From positions 62,001 through 126,000 of the forward strand of contig CAUQYP010000001.1 of NCBI GenBank assembly GCA_963522035.1: DNA of 64,000 bases. Direction: 5' to 3'. The translations under genes were made by a program, and so were the position numbers. The notes below the pieces were generated by a model. The model was given only the letters and a program-made list of their open reading frames with translations, was not told the DNA's origin and searched no databases. The stretch comes from Noviherbaspirillum_A sp963522035 (GTDB taxonomy: Bacteria; Pseudomonadota; Gammaproteobacteria; Burkholderiales; Burkholderiaceae_D). Positions 55,949-64,000 of the stretch are shown here, piece by piece (positions within the stretch are counted from its first letter, which is position 1; every line of letters starts with the position of its first letter).

Positions 55949-56347
55949 CCTTGCCATATGTGCTAGCTATAAGCGTCTAGGGCATGAAATCTAAATTCCT
56001 TCGGGAAGACTTATATTTTTTGGCTGTCAATTCATTTAAATGGTACCGGCGCACCATTAAGTGCAAAGAGATACCTAATGGGCAAACAACCATGCGCAAT
56101 TACGGTCTCTTCGATAAGCCAGGTCAGGACTGATTACGTATCATTGTCAAGCGTGAGGAGGGAATAGAAACAGATGCGCCGGACGGGCACGTGTCCAACT
56201 ATCTCCCGAAACCAAGCGAGTTTCATAAATGAAAAGTCCGCAGAAGAGAATGGTGCTGCTGCCGTTGTTCGCCTGAAAGTGGTGTTAGAAGTTGACGGAG
56301 GATATAATCGCGGGAAAGTACCAATAGTCATTAAGAGGAAGGTGACG

Positions 56348-56761
56348 ATGAGTAAACAGTTGCCTGCATGGGTAAAGTATGAGCAGACAGGGGCGCCTAC
56401 TGGCCTCCCTGGAGAAGTATCACTCCTTCGTGCAATTGCTGAGCACATACCAGCTGCGGCCGTGTTTGTGCTCGATCAGGATTTTCGCTATCTCCTTGCG
56501 AGTGGCGGTGGGCTGCTTGATGCTGGAATGGCTCCATCTGATTTTGAAGGAAGGCTGCTAGCGGACGTAGCGCCTGAAGAACTATTGAGTCAATATTTGG
56601 CCGATTTTACGGCGATCTTCGCAGGAGAATCCTTCGTACGCGAGCATTCCGTTGGCCCCCGCTTTTATCGAACTCATGGCAAGTTGATAAAAGGGGCTAA
56701 CGGCGCACGCGATGTTGCACTCGCCGTCTCGTACGATATTACTGACCGAGGCAAAAAATAA
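56348..56761 (+). CDS. single PAS-domain protein
   Basis: A 137-aa protein from ATG 56348, with the strong ribosome binding site GAGGAAGG; the frame opens at 56174 but the extra N-terminus is of unusual composition. It is one PAS_4-type domain (LLRAIAEHIPAAAVFVLDQD, RYLLASGGGLLDAG, VALAVSYDITDRGKK) with no output domain. The ending ITDRGKK is where a GGDEF or kinase would follow in longer relatives. It may be a stand-alone sensor or the remnant of a longer gene; the next 1.3 kb do not encode such a domain. Confidence 0.75.
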   Translation: MSKQLPAWVKYEQTGAPTGLPGEVSLLRAIAEHIPAAAVFVLDQDFRYLLASGGGLLDAGMAPSDFEGRLLADVAPEELLSQYLADFTAIFAGESFVREHSVGPRFYRTHGKLIKGANGARDVALAVSYDITDRGKK

Positions 56762-58089
56762 GGTTGGGGATGGTGCTGTAGAGTATGTCTAAAAAAGCTG
56801 CTAGCCCAACTTTAAAAATGGCCCGACGAGACCTTTACCAGCGCAGAGCGTACGTGACTCGCAGCATGAGCCTAGTGCTTAGAAGACTTAGACAGGTTTT
56901 ATGCCCTGTTGAGAAACACAAGGCAGGATGCTGGATGAGGGGGTGCTTTTAGCAATATCGGTGATTTCAAGCTGGACAACGACGGTTGTTGGAGAAATAT
57001 TGGCCGGCCAATAATTCCAATCGTACAAAGCCACACGCACAGTTAGATGACTTGGAATTGGTGCTGGTATTGCTGCCGACCGCCAGCTCCGGTGGATGCG
57101 ACCTGTTCTTCTGAAACTTTGTTTCTCTCTAAGGCCGCATGGCGAGATGGTAGCTTAACTTCACATCAAATACATAACGCAAATTAACTATTTCTTTACA
57201 TGCCGTCTTAAGGGGGCTGGCACTTGCTTATCTACTAAGCGTACGGTATTTCCATTTAGAACCGATACATGCACATACGTGTCTGCTTACGTTCTAATGG
57301 ACATGTATGCTCAATGAAAGACAATAGGAAAGTTAAGCCGAAGCAGCGCCAGCGGCACAGTGCCACGTGCAAGACAGAGGCAGTCCGGGCATGTATGCAG
57401 GCGGCGTATCGACTGCGGTGGTGGCATTGCAGTACAGGCTCAGTGCTAATCTGCTTCCGCGCTGGGTGACAAAGCATAAAGCACAAGAAGTAGATGATGC
57501 CGCCGTAGCGGGCAAGGTGATGCCGATTCAGCCGGATGGGCATATTTCTCTGCCGTTTGAAGCCAGACGAGATAGCAGCCAGCACCCATGACATCGTCAT
57601 CGGAATTCGGCTTGGCGCTGCTAGGGTCGCAGTGCTTTGGATCGAGATCGAGAAGCTAGTGCTAAAGGCGCTTGCCGGACGCGCGAAGCAGCTGCTGAAG
57701 CGCGCTGTGTTGCCGGCGAGCCTGCCGCGCTGAGATGTTCACCATGAACCCGACCCGACGACCTGCCGTTGCGGCCGCCAGCTCAAGCGCATCGGCGAAG
57801 ATGTCTCCAAGAAGTTCGGTTACTAACCTAGCGTTTGCACAGTCGAATGCAATGTACGCAACAAATGGGTCTGCAGGCAATGCAAGGCTCTTGTCCCAAT
57901 TTGCCGATAAGACTTTCGTTTTGTAGAAGGTTCGCAAAAATGATAATTAATTAATTTTGATTAAAATCAATTTGTTAAAGAATGACACTAATATTCTAGC
58001 TAAAAGTGCCAGAATTTTGAGGATTATTTCATTTCTTCATTTAAAACTAGAAAAAATAATTTCTTCGATATAATTGATAGGAGTAATGC
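56762..58089. other. 1.3-kb region without a recognisable gene
   Basis: Several short frames exist on both strands (minus 57256-57600 and 57662-57937, plus 57735-57926), with no motif and no ribosome binding site. The minus strand pieces (ELLGDIFADALELAAATAGR; IARYGG-like parts) may be remains of a gene broken by frameshifts. The last 150 bp before 58090 are very AT-rich and probably carry the promoter of the next gene. Confidence 0.4.
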
Positions 58090-58680
58090 ATGGACAATCT
58101 TCCTTTTCTGCCGAATTATCGTTGTAACACTGCTGGTGAAAATCCAGATATACCACGAGGTCATTGCAAATCCGAGCCACCTTTAAATGGTGTTTCTATG
58201 CTACATGATACAAGAACATTTTATCTTTCTAACAATATTAACGCCCCGAAGCTTGCGACAGTGCGAAGGACTTTACAAACCGGACAACAAGAAAGTTTCT
58301 CTTTTCGGGTAAACAATTATCAAAGCCCCGGTTGGAATGTGACCGTTCTGTTTTTTGCAGGGACAGACCACGGTTTTATTGAGCTTATGAATGTAGTAGA
58401 CAGCCCAAAAAATGGTGCAATGGATGGTATAGGTAGTATCCATAGAGATATTTTTCGCGGTGATCTGCCAGCATTAAGAAACAGCTCACCACGACCTATT
58501 TATGTTGGAGTTGATATCTACGGAAGCGATGATCCAAACCGTAGACGCCCGCACGGAATGCAATTGGTTTTTAAACCAGGACAAATTATTCCTATTTCTA
58601 GTCAGCCCGATACTGTAGATTTAGTGTTTAATGCAGCTGAGTTACAAAAAAGTTCACTATATCCGCCATACTGGCTATAG
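58090..58680 (+). CDS. hypothetical protein, AT-rich gene
   Basis: A 196-aa protein, well supported as a gene by AGGAG 6 nt before ATG 58090 and by coherent composition. It is probably beta-rich (QESFSFRVNNYQSPGWNVTV; GFIELMNVVDSP; RPIYVGVDIYGSDDPNRRRP). No signal peptide, membrane segment or known motif. Codon use and base content are much more AT-rich than nearby genes, which suggests transfer. It stands alone between two stretches of debris. I do not recognise a family. Confidence 0.6.
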   Translation: MDNLPFLPNYRCNTAGENPDIPRGHCKSEPPLNGVSMLHDTRTFYLSNNINAPKLATVRRTLQTGQQESFSFRVNNYQSPGWNVTVLFFAGTDHGFIELMNVVDSPKNGAMDGIGSIHRDIFRGDLPALRNSSPRPIYVGVDIYGSDDPNRRRPHGMQLVFKPGQIIPISSQPDTVDLVFNAAELQKSSLYPPYWL

Positions 58681-59060
58681 AGCGATACCATTTGTATGGG
58701 CTGCATGTGACTATTTAGCCTGAAGATATCTATTTTGACGACGTTTAAAGAAGAGTTGATAATCAGCGCATGTATCAGGCCGAATCCTCTTCGAGGTCAA
58801 ACCATTATTGTCTTTCGTCGACCGCGGCTGTCGCGGTGTGGAGGTCGCTGAGATGCAGATATGGAAGTATAGTCAGTAGCTGCAACTTCATTTGCCATCT
58901 GCCTTGCATGAATTCGATTTGGTCCGCGCAAGCTGGGTTGAGACGCGTTGTGGTCTTATTCATTTTAGTGATGGTAGGTAACACCAAGCACAATTGGAAA
59001 GTCGCTGTATGGAAGCCTATATTCTTCACATCGAAATGTTTCTTTCCAAAGGAAATGACC

Positions 59061-59264
59061 ATGAACACCGCAGTGATGAATTCTTCCATTGTCTCCGTTT
59101 CTTCGCGCTCTAATTTGGACGCAGCATCCAAGCCGGGTTTATCTCTGCGCGACTGGCTCAACGTTTTCAGCAGCGTCCTGGCAATGGCCAGCGCCGTGCC
59201 TGCATCTGGCCGAGTGAACAGTAAGCAGATGGCTCGTGTTCGGGCGATGGCTGACGCAATCTGA
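59061..59264 (+). CDS. small hypothetical protein (67 aa)
   Basis: ATG 59061 has AAAGGA 7 nt upstream; an ATG 6 bp earlier overlaps that site. The product is Ser/Ala-rich with a helix around LRDWLNVFSSVLAMASAVPA and a basic end (GRVNSKQMARVRAMADAI). A strong terminator follows 47 bp after the stop, which supports a real transcript. The opposite strand has an overlapping 155-codon frame (58805-59272) that I regard as a shadow. Confidence 0.6.
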   Translation: MNTAVMNSSIVSVSSRSNLDAASKPGLSLRDWLNVFSSVLAMASAVPASGRVNSKQMARVRAMADAI

Positions 59265-59310
59265 ATAAACAATCTTGCGCCACTAGACGCTTGTAGAGTG
59301 AATGTCGAAA

Positions 59311-59335
59311 AGCCAGCTCACTGCTGGCTTTTTTG
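59311..59335 (+). terminator. Rho-independent terminator
   Basis: AGCCAGC and GCTGGCT form a 7-bp GC-rich stem with the loop TCACT, followed by TTTTTTG and more T residues. It ends the transcript of the 67-aa gene. Confidence 0.88.
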
Positions 59336-59445
59336 TTTTTGCAACCTTAGGCTTTATTGCTGAAACCGAAAAAAGGCCGACCCATTGGTAAGCGTGATTT
59401 CCCTACCGTACTTGACGCCAAGCCAATTGCAGGTTGTTGGCGCGC

Positions 59446-59872
59446 CTACGGATGCATCTGTCCAGCAACGTTCCATGGCAGGAGTTCCTGAAGGCGATTG
59501 ACGGGATGCTCCGCAATATGGGTCAGCGCGTAGCGCAGATAGGCTTACGGAGTAATGCCGTTCAGCCTGGCGCTACCGATGGGTGAGTACATGGCCGTAG
59601 TGCCCTCGCCACCGCTGCCAGCCCCATGGACAGGAAGTGCTTGCACTCCAGGCAACATCCCCCCAGCGCATTTTCAGCAATGTTATTTTCAATTTCGACA
59701 ATTCGATCCTCGCAGTAATACACCATGGCCTGCCACTGGTTGAGCATGTAATTGATCGCCTTGGTTATGTCTGACTAGGTCGACAGCGTCAACAGCCTTT
59801 CGCGCAACCACAATTCCAGACTGCTTACCCGGCTATGCGGCTGGCGTAGTGCCACCGGTTCGGCCAGGACTT
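59446..59872 (-). pseudogene. IS66-family transposase C-terminal relic
   Basis: The minus-strand reading gives SLELWLRERLLTLST, a stop, then SDITKAINYMLNQWQAMVYY, CEDRIVEIENNIAENALGG with the third catalytic acid (E in the position of EIDNSAAERALRG), a frame change, then RLNGITP, a stop, and AYLRYALTHIAEHPVNRLQE LLPW, the normal IS66 ending. Several stops and a frameshift make it inactive. It borders the tniQ gene directly, so it may have inserted at, or replaced, the DNA beyond tniQ. Confidence 0.85.
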
Positions 59873-61756
59873 TTATGATCGTTTCTCACCGCTGGTCGAA
59901 CTGTCCTGCCCTTTTATCTTACTTTGATCTTCAATTTCAGACAGCAGACGCTGCCCCAATTGCCGCAAGTGGGGCGTTAGGTGAGGAAGCAGCGTCTTCT
60001 CCATCGCCCGGTACACTTCTCTTTGATCTGGCCCATACGCTTTTGACTGCAATGCAGGGGCAAGCCGCCAGTCACCGCCTGTGAGGTCGGCCCAAAGCCA
60101 CGCGGCGGCGTACCTGCTCCTTCCACCAGGATTACCTACACGAACCTCTGCGGCTGCGCATACACTTTTCCAGTCTTTCGCAGGGATATTTTGGAAATTT
60201 TCTAAACCACGACGTATCGCAGCATAGTCATTTTTTCTAGACTGCTCGGAAAGTTGAGCAGCCCAGCGGTGCAGCTCGATTACGAATTGTTCGTATAAGC
60301 CTTGCTGATTGAGAACCATGATCGCGCGATTTGGGAACCGGTGCATGGTTTGAGGCAGGTCAAGTTCTCTCGCGGCCTCTGCCCAGGTATGTCCGAGAAG
60401 TTTGACCAAGGCCATTGAACAAAAGGAGCGTGCATGGCTTTCTAGAAGATTTGGAAACAAGGGAGCAAACGATTTTTCGAACAGTTCAAGTGGTATTAGC
60501 TGCGGGACGTTGCAGGGTTGAAAGGCGTAAGGCTGGGACGCAGAGGCATTCTTTGATGAACGGTGCCCAGCCCGTCGGTTGAAGGTACTTCGCGTTTCGG
60601 AGCAGTGCGTGAATGCAGTGCGCAATCGATCACTGAACTGGAAGTACTCGAGTGCCGCCCACCGGTACTTGGAGCTTCTTGCTTGCAATCGATCAGCGAG
60701 CGGCTGCAGTAGGCGCCGAAGTTCATTATCGTCTACCGAATCAGCAATCGTCAGCGCAAGGGGAACGACGGCTGACATAAGCGCTGGATCTTCTGGTGTC
60801 CCTTGATAGGAACGGGGACGAGGGCCGTTGCGCCCATCCACCATGGCGTTGCGCTCCTCTCGGGCCTGCTTTCGTACATTGACGTGGTGCTCCACAGCAA
60901 AACGACTCTGCTCGGGCATAGGTCCAAAGTCGTCCGCGTCGGCGCTGTACAAGAGCAGGGCAGTGAGGGACCTCATCTCGTCAAAAAACGAGGCCACGGC
61001 GTTTTTGCGGTTTGGCGTTGTGTCGGGTCGAAGCATCTGGTTTATACGTTCCTGCGCAGCCATCAGTTCCGGGAAATCCCCTACATCGGTCGCCGGCGCG
61101 TCGCCCAGAAAGCCTCCGCAAGGTGCACCACCTTGTCCTCGCACGGCCTGACCCTTAGGCAGGGGATTGCCGCAGTGGCCTGGGCGCGGAACGCGAGCGT
61201 GGAACACTGGAGTCGACCAGCCATCCCGCCGACCGCCGCCGGCACGTTGATTGCAGTAGGGGCAGAACTGATTCAGAAGGCAATGGTGCCGCACACAGCA
61301 GTACGACCAAGGCAGCTTCCATGACAACTGCCAAGCGCCTCGCGATTCCTTCAGGCACTCAGGGCAATAGTGAGAGCCCGAAAAGTAAGCCCACTGCGCA
61401 ACCGCGGTTTTCCGAAGGCTGTCAGGATCTGCGGATGAAGCGCCCGCCATGTCGATCGCGATGCCGTCGTACGCTGACAGCAGCAGGCTCCGAACTATCT
61501 CGGCCGGGAGCCGCGAGACCGTACAGAACAACTGCAGGTGATTATCATCGAGCACCACCCCATAGCCTGACGGGGGACGTTTGTTGCTGGGACTCACCAA
61601 GCCCAAGCGACTGAGGATGACTGCAAGCGCAACATCGTGCTTCGCTGCCAACCGCTCCACATAGCTCGAAAACGACTCTCCGGAATGCGGTTCGAGGAAG
61701 GTAACGAGCGAACGCGGTGCGCCGCGCAACGGGACATAGGTGGGATGTTGGGGCAT
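59873..61756 (-). CDS. tniQ: TniQ transposition target-selection protein
   Basis: A 627-aa protein. The N-terminus LEPHSGESFSSYVERLAAKH is the TniQ/TnsD signature. Zinc-binding cysteines follow: HYCPECLKESRG, then CCVRHHCLLNQFCPYC. It is longer than the Tn5053 TniQ (about 400 aa) and closer to TnsD in size, so it may choose a specific site. The stop is followed at once by an IS66 relic. It lies 15 bp downstream of tniB and is co-transcribed with it. Its partners are the TniB ATPase and the TniA transposase. Confidence 0.88.
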   Translation of the reverse strand: MPQHPTYVPLRGAPRSLVTFLEPHSGESFSSYVERLAAKHDVALAVILSRLGLVSPSNKRPPSGYGVVLDDNHLQLFCTVSRLPAEIVRSLLLSAYDGIAIDMAGASSADPDSLRKTAVAQWAYFSGSHYCPECLKESRGAWQLSWKLPWSYCCVRHHCLLNQFCPYCNQRAGGGRRDGWSTPVFHARVPRPGHCGNPLPKGQAVRGQGGAPCGGFLGDAPATDVGDFPELMAAQERINQMLRPDTTPNRKNAVASFFDEMRSLTALLLYSADADDFGPMPEQSRFAVEHHVNVRKQAREERNAMVDGRNGPRPRSYQGTPEDPALMSAVVPLALTIADSVDDNELRRLLQPLADRLQARSSKYRWAALEYFQFSDRLRTAFTHCSETRSTFNRRAGHRSSKNASASQPYAFQPCNVPQLIPLELFEKSFAPLFPNLLESHARSFCSMALVKLLGHTWAEAARELDLPQTMHRFPNRAIMVLNQQGLYEQFVIELHRWAAQLSEQSRKNDYAAIRRGLENFQNIPAKDWKSVCAAAEVRVGNPGGRSRYAAAWLWADLTGGDWRLAPALQSKAYGPDQREVYRAMEKTLLPHLTPHLRQLGQRLLSEIEDQSKIKGQDSSTSGEKRS

Positions 61757-61771
61757 GATCGTTTGTCGTCC

Positions 61772-63001
61772 TTAGGTCGCTGCAGCGTCCGGTGTTGTAT
61801 TTACTGAACCTGCAGCATGGGTGCTGCTTCCGATCGTGTCCCCGTTTTTTGCGGCAGTTTTACCCGCTTTTTTTACAGCTTGTGACGTTCCGGACGCCGG
61901 ACGCGCCGGACGAACGATCCTGCGGTGCTGCTCAGCAGCATGGTCAAGACGAATGCGATTTAAAACTTTCTCGCTTAGTCGCTCCTCTCCCGCTTGGATA
62001 GCCGAATTTGCGCCTTCGCGCAGCAAATTGCTGATGGCCCCAATGTATCCATTTGTGCGGTCATGGATGTAATCGGCTAACGCCAAGATACTTTTTTCGC
62101 TCTGCAAGGCTAACAAGAGGTTTTTCTCGAATGCCAGCAACAGGTTCAGGAAGTCTTCGCTACCTTTCTGAAAGGGAGAAATTGTGTATTTCTTGAAACG
62201 GTGCCGCGTCTGCGAAAACTTTTCTCGATCCTTGGATGAACTTTCTGAAAACAACCCTGTGTCTTCGACATGGATTCCAGCATAGATAAAGGTGGCACTG
62301 ATACAACTAGCCAAATACTTGAAGTGATTGTTGACGAACTCCGCAGTACGATTTTTCATTTTGAGAAAATGGATGTCGTCGATGATCACGAGGGAGACAC
62401 CGCATTCGACCGCCGTCTCAATAATGCGCTCATTCAGCCAGTCGACATCGCCATTCGCAGCGCCAGGAATTCCCAAAAACTGCGCAATCAACCGGTTAAA
62501 AGCTCGTATAGTGAGTTCTCCCGGAAGAGTAACGTACACGACAGGAACGAAAACGCTACCGAGCTCTGTATCGATCGGTCGCTTCAGTTTTTTGCGAAGC
62601 GACTTTTCATATTTTTTGCCCAGTTCTACAGAAATGGTTGACTTGCCCAAAGTCCCTTCGCCGTCGAGAACGATTCCTGGCCTGGCGCCCGGCGCTGACA
62701 CGTAGTTTAAAGCCGCCAAACGGAGTGCTTCCTCATGAATGCGGGCGAGCGCAGGTGTCTCGATGGGCCCGAATCTGCCGTGATACCGCTTGCGGTCTGT
62801 TGCAAATTTCCTTTTTTCTTCTTTTGTCATGGCCTCGAAGACGATCAACGACGGCATCGCTGGTCGTATAGCGGGTGTTGCCTCCACGAACGCCCTCCAT
62901 CCTTCGAACCGAACAATGGGTGGCGGCGGCAGCGGCGATGTCTCGCTCAGTTCGATCGCGGCGAACGGATCATTCGACGCTTTCCCAGTCTGGTTGCTCA
63001 T
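61772..63001 (-). CDS. tniB: TniB/TnsC-like AAA+ transposition ATPase
   Basis: A 409-aa protein. Walker A is GEGTLGKST (114-122) and Walker B LVIIDDIHFL (around 204-213), the typical TniB form with a double Asp. The sensor and arginine region follow (ATFIYAGIHVE; HRFKKYTISPF). The C-terminal 60 residues are a low-complexity Ala/Lys/Thr tail not needed for the ATPase. It links TniQ-bound target DNA to the TniA transposase. It begins 71 bp after the tniA stop. Confidence 0.9.
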   Translation of the reverse strand: MSNQTGKASNDPFAAIELSETSPLPPPPIVRFEGWRAFVEATPAIRPAMPSLIVFEAMTKEEKRKFATDRKRYHGRFGPIETPALARIHEEALRLAALNYVSAPGARPGIVLDGEGTLGKSTISVELGKKYEKSLRKKLKRPIDTELGSVFVPVVYVTLPGELTIRAFNRLIAQFLGIPGAANGDVDWLNERIIETAVECGVSLVIIDDIHFLKMKNRTAEFVNNHFKYLASCISATFIYAGIHVEDTGLFSESSSKDREKFSQTRHRFKKYTISPFQKGSEDFLNLLLAFEKNLLLALQSEKSILALADYIHDRTNGYIGAISNLLREGANSAIQAGEERLSEKVLNRIRLDHAAEQHRRIVRPARPASGTSQAVKKAGKTAAKNGDTIGSSTHAAGSVNTTPDAAAT

Positions 63002-63072
63002 AAAATGAAACTCCTTTTAACAACGTGTTTTTAAGAGTCCCGACGGCATCAAGCCTCGGACATGTACCAGGG

Positions 63073-64000
63073 TCAAATGTCGAGATCGTCGTCCATGTCT
63101 TCGCCTGCTTCGTCGACGGTGGGAAACGCTTCGAGCACGTCTTCATCGACTTGGAGAACGCCTTCTTTGCCTGGCTTGAGCACGCGCTGGGTAGCCACTG
63201 GCGCGCCGGTTCGCAGGAGGCCGGACTCGGCGTCAGGTTCGTATGCATCACCACCGCGCGGACGGTCCCGCGCTGCAGCGGCGGCATTTATAGTGTTGAC
63301 TGCAGCGAGTCGACGCTCTCTATTGCCTTCCATCTGTCGATCATCAATGCGGTTCAACAGTTCGTTCAGGGCCTTTTCGATTTCGGCGTGATTACTCGGA
63401 TTGCCGCCGTATTTCAGGACATGGGCCTTGGCGTAGCTGACGGTCTTTTCGTTGAATGGACGCAAAACACCAGAGTGTCCCGTCCATTTGAGCTCGTGCC
63501 ATTTGTCAAGCGCGGAATCGTAAAAAAAGGTGGTGGACCGATCGCGAGGGTCGTACCTGATCGGCCACTTGCCAGCATGCTCCCCAAGGTAAGGCGACTT
63601 TTCACCTCGAAAATCGTTCAGGATGTCACCGTCATAGCGGAGATTTCTCAACTCGACGCCATAGTGTTGAATCGTCACCCATTTAGTCGGAAGCAAATCG
63701 TAGAAGAGCCGCTGGTCGGGAATGACGTAGACGAAACCCGCACGAGCGATGCCTTCCTCGTACATGTTGTTGGGGCTGATATTGAGATTGGGAACATGTG
63801 GCAACGACAAGCCATCGTGGTGTCGGGATTGCCAAAACGTTGCTACCCAGAGTGCAAATTCAGATTCGATCTCGTCAATGAACCAGTACGCTTCTTTTTC
63901 TATATCAAGGCCACGGGAGTAAACGTCCGGCCCTTTGTAGCCAGCCAGGTTTTCGACGAACCGTTCTCTTATGGTTCTGAAGACACGCTCGACATGGGCC
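63073..64000 (-). CDS. tniA: TniA/TnsB-like DDE transposase, C-terminal part (runs off the right edge)
   Basis: The frame stays open from the window edge to the stop at 63073-63075 (about 308 codons visible). It begins with HVERVFRTIRERFVENLAGY, the last segment of a Mu/TniA-type integrase core that includes the catalytic Glu. Then comes the small beta-barrel domain (VTIQHYGVELRNLRYDGDIL; WPIRYDPRDRSTTFFYDS) and an acidic tail. The first two catalytic Asp residues and the N-terminal HTH lie outside. With tniB and tniQ it forms the transposition module of a Tn5053/Tn7-like element. Confidence 0.9.
   Translation of the reverse strand, partial: AHVERVFRTIRERFVENLAGYKGPDVYSRGLDIEKEAYWFIDEIESEFALWVATFWQSRHHDGLSLPHVPNLNISPNNMYEEGIARAGFVYVIPDQRLFYDLLPTKWVTIQHYGVELRNLRYDGDILNDFRGEKSPYLGEHAGKWPIRYDPRDRSTTFFYDSALDKWHELKWTGHSGVLRPFNEKTVSYAKAHVLKYGGNPSNHAEIEKALNELLNRIDDRQMEGNRERRLAAVNTINAAAAARDRPRGGDAYEPDAESGLLRTGAPVATQRVLKPGKEGVLQVDEDVLEAFPTVDEAGEDMDDDLDI

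Noticed and set aside
57256..57937. Minus-strand frames resembling a membrane or signalling protein
   Set aside because: Pieces are short and in different frames, and no motif could be confirmed.
58805..59272. 155-codon minus-strand frame
   Set aside because: Overlaps the 67-aa plus-strand gene, which has the ribosome binding site and terminator; regarded as a shadow.
1..64000. CRISPR arrays, tRNA or rRNA genes
   Set aside because: No regularly spaced repeat-spacer pattern, tRNA-like cloverleaf or rRNA signature was noticed on reading; tRNAscan and Infernal would be needed to exclude small RNAs.

Overview
The window looks like chromosomal DNA of a betaproteobacterium, most likely Burkholderiales and possibly Oxalobacteraceae. 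That placement is an inference from the H-NS/Bv3F-like protein, the chemoreceptors ending in a WEEF tether, the CheY/CheZ/CheA set and the style of the IS families. Base composition is near 50% GC over most of the window, clearly lower in about 10-13 kb and around 58 kb, and clearly higher over cheZ-cheA (46.4-49.0 kb).

Layout. (1) 0-16.7 kb is an accessory island resembling a defence island. It holds a phosphoribosyltransferase-like protein, an HTH/ATPase-like regulator divergent from a helicase-nuclease (1413 aa) plus a 774-aa unknown partner and a decayed third gene, a stand-alone AAA+/STAND-like ATPase, a DUF262-HEPN pair, and an orphan protein with an R-x4-H motif. (2) 17.4-27.3 kb carries two paralogous Crp/Fnr regulators, a soluble four-PAS chemoreceptor with a triple-CheW protein, a cheY/degenerate-receiver pair followed by a broken HD-GYP gene, and a nitrobindin-like heme-binding protein. 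(3) 27.3-33 kb is a scrapyard of IS701- and IS5-type relics, an XRE regulator with five 15-bp repeats upstream, two related hypothetical genes, and a GAF-PAS histidine kinase lying between two IS5 relics. (4) 33-39.3 kb has SWIB and H-NS-like proteins, an RsbR gene with an amber-interrupted rsbS and no recognisable rsbT, and a five-PAS hybrid kinase. (5) 39.6-51.9 kb is the main chemotaxis and c-di-GMP region: mcp-cheW (minus), a truncated AraC gene and a full-length IS427-type element, cheW-mcp-cheZ-cheA-cheY-degenerate receiver-HD-GYP (plus), then a broken receiver-GGDEF gene cut by an IS66 relic. (6) 53.6-56.8 kb has a membrane PAS-GGDEF-EAL protein and a single-PAS protein. (7) 58-64 kb has an unknown AT-rich gene, a small gene with a strong terminator, another IS66 relic, and the tniQ-tniB-tniA operon of a Tn5053/Tn7-like transposon running off the right edge.

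How the genes work together. Receptors (one soluble, two membrane-bound), five CheW modules, CheA, CheZ and two CheYs form a motility signalling set, although CheR, CheB and CheD are not in the window. The cheY - degenerate receiver - HD-GYP module occurs twice, one copy decayed, which suggests a segmental duplication linking motility and c-di-GMP control. Many genes are decaying through IS insertion, frameshifts and stop codons at places where a glutamine is expected. The best candidate for an undescribed system is the divergent regulator/helicase-nuclease/774-aa locus at 1.8-9.9 kb.
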